NCBI GenBank assembly: GCA_963841715.1
Contig: CAWJDP010000002.1
Location: forward strand, 331,731-395,730
Source of the DNA: DASPWW01 sp963841715
GTDB taxonomy: Bacteria; Actinomycetota; Thermoleophilia; Solirubrobacterales; 70-9
DNA length: 64,000 nt
Direction of reading: 5' to 3'
A program made the position numbers and the translations under genes. Shown here one piece after another: positions 59,936 to 64,000 of the stretch (within the stretch, counting starts at the first letter, position 1; the number at the start of each line of letters is the position of its first letter). Under the pieces are notes generated by a model that was not told the DNA's origin, did not search any database, and saw only the letters and a program-made list of their open reading frames with translations.

Positions 59936-62270
59936 ATGGCGATGATCGACCGCACGCGCGAGCTCGGAGCGGCCGCGCGAGCCGCGCGCCGATCGGCTGG
60001 GACGGCCAGAGCGCTCGACGAGATGCTCGCCGACTCCGAGCGCCTGTTCGAGCGAGACCGGCTCACTACCACGGCCTGACCGCGAGCTGGAGATGAAGGA
60101 CTCCGACCCGCTCGCACTTCGAGAAGCTGTTCTCGCGCGTGCGCGGCGGCATGGTCACGGCGCGGGAGACCGCGCTCAACATCTCCGCCGCCCGATCGTC
60201 CGCGAGCTGGGCGAGATCTGCTTCGCGCTCTACACGCCCGAGGGCGACAACGTCGCGCTCTCGACCGGGATCATCGTCCACGTCCACACGATGAGCGAGG
60301 CGATCAAGTTCATGGTGCGCAACGGCTGGGAGGACAACCCCGGGATCCGGCCGGGCGACATCTTCGCCAACAACCAGCCGACGATCGGCGACGTCCACAA
60401 CGCCGACGTGCAGACCTTCGTGCCGATCTTAACTGGGAGGGCGAGCTGCTCGGCTGGGCCGGCGGCGTGATCCACGTGATGGACATCGGCGCGAAGACGC
60501 CGGGCGGCGTCCCGTTCGGCCCCGACGACCCGCTTCGACGACGGCATCGACCTGCACTGCATGAAGATCGGCGAGGACGACACGCTCGCCCAGTGGCACA
60601 CGAAGCGGTGCTCGATGCAGACGCGCGCGCCGATGTACTACCTGCTCGACGAGCGCACCCGGCTCGCCGGCTGCCACATGATCCGCGACGCGGTCGAGCG
60701 CGCTGATCCTCGAGGAGGGGAGTCGCCGCTTCAAGCAGTTCATGCCGCGAGGCGATCGAGGACGGCCGGCGCGACTTCAAGTCGCGCGTCCGCGAGCATG
60801 CCGGTCCCGGGCCGCTACCGCTCGCCGGCTTCACCGAGGCTGACGCTACGTCCGACAAGCAGAACCTGCCGCCGCAGGCGCGCAGCGCGACTTCGATCAT
60901 GCACGCGCCTACGAGGCCGGGTCGACCGCGACGGGCCGCTGGACGACTCGACTTCGCGGCTCCTCGGCCTGGGGCTGGCACTCCTTCAACTGCACCCCGT
61001 CGGCGCAGCAGGGGAGCAGTGGATCCACTTCACCCAGACGCTGATCTGCAACGACAAGATCAACGACGGCGCCTACTGCGCGACCGAGCTGCTCCTGCCG
61101 GGGCGAGCTCGAACATCGGCGACGCCCGGGGCTCGACCGCGCCCGTGGGGATGCCTGATGTTCACGACTTCACCGGCTTCCTGCGCGCGCTCTCGCGCGC
61201 GCTGCAGTCGCGCGGCTACATCGAGGAGATCGTCGCCGCCTACACCGTGCGCCGGCAACGTCGCCCAGGGCGGCGGCATCGACCAGTACGGGCAGAACTC
61301 GCGCGCGATCACGAACTTCGAGATCGCCGCCCAGGGGCAGGGGGCGAAGTACGTCCTCGACGGCTCGACCACGGCGCCGGCGATGTTCAACCCCGAGGGC
61401 GACATGGGCGACGTCGAGATGTGGGAGCTGATCGAGCCGATGGTCTACCTCGGCGGCGCCGGATCAAGGCCACACCGGCCGGCTGCGGCCGTCACCGCGG
61501 CGGCTCCTCGCTCGAGACGCTGCTTGCTCGCTCAACGGACGCAGTACTTGGCGGTCGAGAACATCGGCTGCGGCGGGATGCTCACCTCGCCGGGCATCTT
61601 CGGCGGCTACCCGGGCGGGCTCTCTACATCCACAACATCCTCGGCGCCGACATCGTCGAGCGCGCCGAGCGCGGCAAGGCCTACCCGGTCGGCCGACGGC
61701 TCGCTGCGACGAGGCGGCGCTGCTCGCGATCGGCGGCGAGCACGAGTACGAGCAGGACGCGTTCACGATGAGACGCCGGTCGGCGACCGGCGACCTCTAC
61801 CTCGTCGTCCTGCGCGGCGGCTCGGCGGTCTCGGCGACCCGCTGCTGCGCCCGCCGGAGCGGTCGTCGAGACGTCGCGCGAGGACCATCTGCTGCCGCGG
61901 TTCGCCGACTCGCTGTACGGCGTCGTGCTGGGCGCCGACGCGCGCCGACGCGGCCGCGACGAGAGCCGCGCAGGCGTGATCCGCGACGCGCGGCTGCGGC
62001 GCGCGCGTCCCGGCGCGCGAGTGGTGGGCCGCGCGAGCGCGAGCGGATCCTCGACCGAGGAGCTGATCGAGACGGTGCAGCGTCATGTACGCCGAGTCGA
62101 TGCAGCTGTAGCCGCGCTGGGCGGCCGAGTACCGCGGCTTCTGGGACCTGCCCGAGGACTTCGAGTTCGAGGCGCCGACGCCGACGGTGCTGGTCGAGCG
62201 CGCCGAGCCCGGGCAAGCTCTCGCCCGAGGACGTCGGCGCGACGAGTACCTCGCCGGCTCGGAGGTGTAG
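59936..62270 (+). CDS. acxB: Acetone carboxylase alpha subunit (HyuB family), many frameshifts
   Basis: Starts three bases after the beta subunit stop. Fragments in changing frames give MVTARETALNISA, LGEICFALYTPEGDNVALST, IVHVHTMSEAIKFMVRNGW, FANNQPTIGDVHNADVQTF, HCMKIGEDDTLAQWHTKRC, CNDKINDGAYCATELLLPG, NPEGDMGDVEMWELIEPM, AVENIGCGGMLTSPGIFGG and the end RWAAEYRGFWDLPEDFEFE. This is the hydantoinase B/oxoprolinase family, and order next to the beta and gamma subunits identifies the alpha subunit. The span is about 778 codons, near the known size. One clear error: ATCTTAACTGG near 60430 lacks a C to give the expected IFNWEGELLGW. Confidence 0.85.
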
Positions 62271-62299
62271 CGGCGCCGAGCGACTGGGCGGCGTCGCCG

Positions 62300-62800
62300 G
62301 TGGCGGCGCGCTCGAGCCGCGAGACGCTCGAGGCGATGCTCGACGAGAAGCTCTCCCGCCGCGAGGTCAAGGACATCCAGTCCGGGATCAAGGACCCCGA
62401 CCGCTTCGACAAGTGGGTCGAGCTGCTGCAGGAGCGGGTCGACTACGACGAGCCGATCGTGCTCCCGTGCGGCGAGGGGATGAACGTCGTCCGCGGCGGC
62501 GATGGCGAGCTGGTGATCCGCAGCGACTGCGGGCACCGACTTCTGCCGCTGGGCCGGAACTGGAAGATGCGACGCGCCGATATTCGTCCGCGACGAGCGA
62601 CGAGCGCTGCGCGAGATCTATCCCGAAGCTCGCCCACTCCGAGCCGGGAGTGGATGGAGCTGCGCGAGTTCTACTGCCCGGGCTGCGGCCGCCAGCTCGA
62701 GGTCGAGGCGGCGCCGCCGGGCTACCCGGTCATGCACGAGTTCCTGCCCGACGTCGAGGGCTTCTACAGGGGCTGGCTCGGCCGCGAGGTTCCGGGCTAG
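62300..62800 (+). CDS. acxC: Acetone carboxylase gamma subunit, two compensating frameshifts
   Basis: About 166 residues, the normal gamma size. LDEKLSRREVKDIQSGIKDP, RFDKWVELLQERVDYDEPI and VLPCGEGMNVVRGGDGELV are followed, after a short out-of-frame stretch (about 62570-62650), by EWMELREFYCPGCGRQLEVE and VMHEFLPDVEGFYRGWLGRE. The CxxC in FYCPGCG and the earlier Cys (RSDCGHR) would bind the subunit's zinc. GTG 62300 is the likely start; ATG 62337 is another. The gamma subunit is found only with acetone carboxylases (and a few acetophenone types), so it settles the identity of the operon. Confidence 0.85.
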   Translation: MAARSSRETLEAMLDEKLSRREVKDIQSGIKDPDRFDKWVELLQERVDYDEPIVLPCGEGMNVVRGGDGELVIRSDCGHRLLPLGRNWKMRRADIRPRRATSAARDLSRSSPTPSREWMELREFYCPGCGRQLEVEAAPPGYPVMHEFLPDVEGFYRGWLGREVPG

Positions 62801-62816
62801 CCGGGGCCCCAGCCCC

Positions 62817-63980
62817 CTAGTCCGGGGTGTCGCCGTTGCGGCTCGCCGCGGCGTCGTCCTCGGCGACGGCGACGCCGCCGTTGCCGTGCTCGCGCCGGGC
62901 GCGGATCCGGTCGGCGAGCTCGCGCAGCTTCGGCCACCGCGAGGGGCGCTCGTCGGGGCGGTAGATCTTGTCCCGGGCGCCGGTCGGGAGCTGCTCGAGG
63001 ATCTCGCGGTACTGGGGCTCGCGGAGCTGCTCGGCGACGGTCTGCTCGCGACCTCGATCACCTCGTTGCGGTCGCTGCCGAGCTCATCAGGTTCGGTCCC
63101 CATCGACGTCGAGGTCGTCGGCCGGTCGGCTGGATGAGGACGATCTCGGTGCCCGTCGTCGCGCAGCCGCTTCGCCTCGCTGCCCGAGCCGCGCGGCCCG
63201 ACGCGCGGTGCATCAGCACGGAAGGCCGCTCGAGCGGATTCGGCGGCGCCGGATCGGGTGCAGGGTCGAGGTCGGGTTGAGGCAGATCACGAGGTCGAGC
63301 TCCTGAGGCCGTCGAGCAGGTCGAGGTTCGAGGTCGAGTGGATGCCGCCGTCGACGTAGCGTCGCCCGCCGATCTCACCGGGCGGTAGAAGCCGGGGATC
63401 GCGCACGAGGCGGCGACGGCGTCGGCGAGCTCCGCGGGCGGGGCGTCCTCGCGGCCGAACACGACGCGCTCGCCGGTCGCGTAGTCGCAGGCGACGACCC
63501 ACATGGTTCGGGTGCGGGTCCAGCCGTCCGGGACGACGCGGCGGATCTGCTGCTTGAGCGGCTCGGTCGAGATGACCCCGCGCGGCAGCCAGCCGCTGAG
63601 CATCGCCGCAGGGGTGTGGTCGCTCGGCCTGGCGAAGCGCTGTTGAGCGCGAACCGCCACGAGCCGGGTCCGATCGAGGGAAGCGCCGCGGTGGAGGCGG
63701 TAGACGGCGCCGGCGCTGGCGGTCGGCCTCTGACGCCGGGCGGCCCCGCGCGTCGAGCACCTCGTCGAACGTCTCGCCGCGGCGAGTGGGCGACCATGAA
63801 CCAGGGCGGGATGCCCGACGCGCAGCAGCGAGCCGAGCATCGAGCCGGCGGAGGTGCCGACGATGTAGTCGGCGTCGGCGGGGTCCCAGTCGGAGCTCGG
63901 TCGCGAGCGCGCTGAGCCCGCCGCGCCAGCCAGGCGCCGCCCTGGACGCCGCCGGCGCCGAGCACCAGTCCTACCTTCAT
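62817..63980 (-). CDS. Patatin-like phospholipase, several frameshifts
   Basis: A lipid acyl hydrolase on the opposite strand to the acetone carboxylase genes. It begins MKVGLVLGAGGVQGGAWL (the oxyanion Gly-rich loop) after a clear AAGGAGG site, and the complementary-strand DNA near 63860 encodes the nucleophile block around the Gly-Thr-Ser-Ala-Gly motif in another frame. ERVVFGREDAPPAELADAVA, ASCAIPGFYRPV and RYVDGGIHSTSNLDLLDGL follow (DGG with the catalytic Asp), then a helical tail ending in NGDTPD. Several single-base shifts break the frame. Because both this gene and the opposite-strand operon are affected, sequence error is likely. Confidence 0.75.
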
Positions 63981-64000
63981 CGAACCTCCTTGCGCGCGGA

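Noticed and set aside
57754..63980. Calling the acetone carboxylase and patatin genes pseudogenes
   Set aside because: Indels of both signs, intact motifs and normal total lengths on both strands point to sequence error instead of loss of function.
1..64000. CRISPR array, insertion sequence, prophage, integrase or toxin-antitoxin pair
   Set aside because: No regularly spaced repeats, transposase or integrase motifs or paired small genes were seen anywhere in the window.

Overview
The window is very GC-rich, densely coded DNA from an actinobacterium, most likely the Thermoleophilia (Solirubrobacterales-like). That placement is inferred from codon use, from a DUF6351 protein, NHL-type and heparinase-type secreted proteins, and from an actinobacterial promoter style. 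No rRNA or other phylogenetic marker is present. There are about 60 genes on both strands and five tRNA genes. I see no CRISPR array, transposase, integrase or plasmid/phage gene.

Layout. 0-8.4 kb: end of tldD, tldE and a coupled small lipoprotein, a Vps62-like surface protein, a decayed glycosyltransferase/acetyltransferase remnant, then central metabolism (hydroxyacyl-CoA dehydrogenase, acyl-CoA carboxylase) and a DivIVA-like protein. 8.4-15.4 kb: desaturase-like diiron protein, acetoacetyl-CoA synthetase (one frameshift), M28 peptidase, SRAP protein and a tRNA cluster (Leu-CAA, Leu-UAG, Trp, Gly, Pro). 15.4-17.4 kb: an NHL protein between tRNA-Pro and a diverged copy of its 3' end, possibly a relic of an integration event. 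17.4-24.2 kb: a sulfur/peroxide-stress neighbourhood (OsmC, ArsR, MMPL, SQR-like, DUF1641, sulfite-oxidase-like protein and a flavin reductase). 24.2-42 kb: mixed metabolism and secreted enzymes. 42.1-49.2 kb: a GH15-sulfatase-heparinase-heparinase gene set. 50.3-53.8 kb: one gene fusing an aldehyde dehydrogenase to a GMC-type long-chain alcohol oxidase. 54-57.7 kb: MMPL, LmeA-like and membrane proteins. 57.75-62.8 kb: acetone carboxylase beta, alpha and gamma subunits. 62.8-64 kb: a patatin-like protein.

How genes work together. Acetone carboxylase makes acetoacetate and AacS would activate it to acetoacetyl-CoA, a plausible acetone assimilation route although the loci are 46 kb apart. The ArsR-headed set looks like a response to reactive sulfur or peroxides. 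The GH15/sulfatase/lyase set looks like breakdown or remodelling of a sulfated, uronate-containing glycan.

Regulation. At about 20 genes a -10-like hexamer (TAGNNT or close) lies only 6-10 bases before the chosen start codon with no room for a ribosome-binding site, so leaderless transcripts appear common here; I used this to choose several starts.

Data quality. From about 57.8 kb to the right end, genes on both strands are broken by many single-base insertions and deletions, while most genes before that are intact. I read this as sequencing or assembly error at a contig end, not gene decay.
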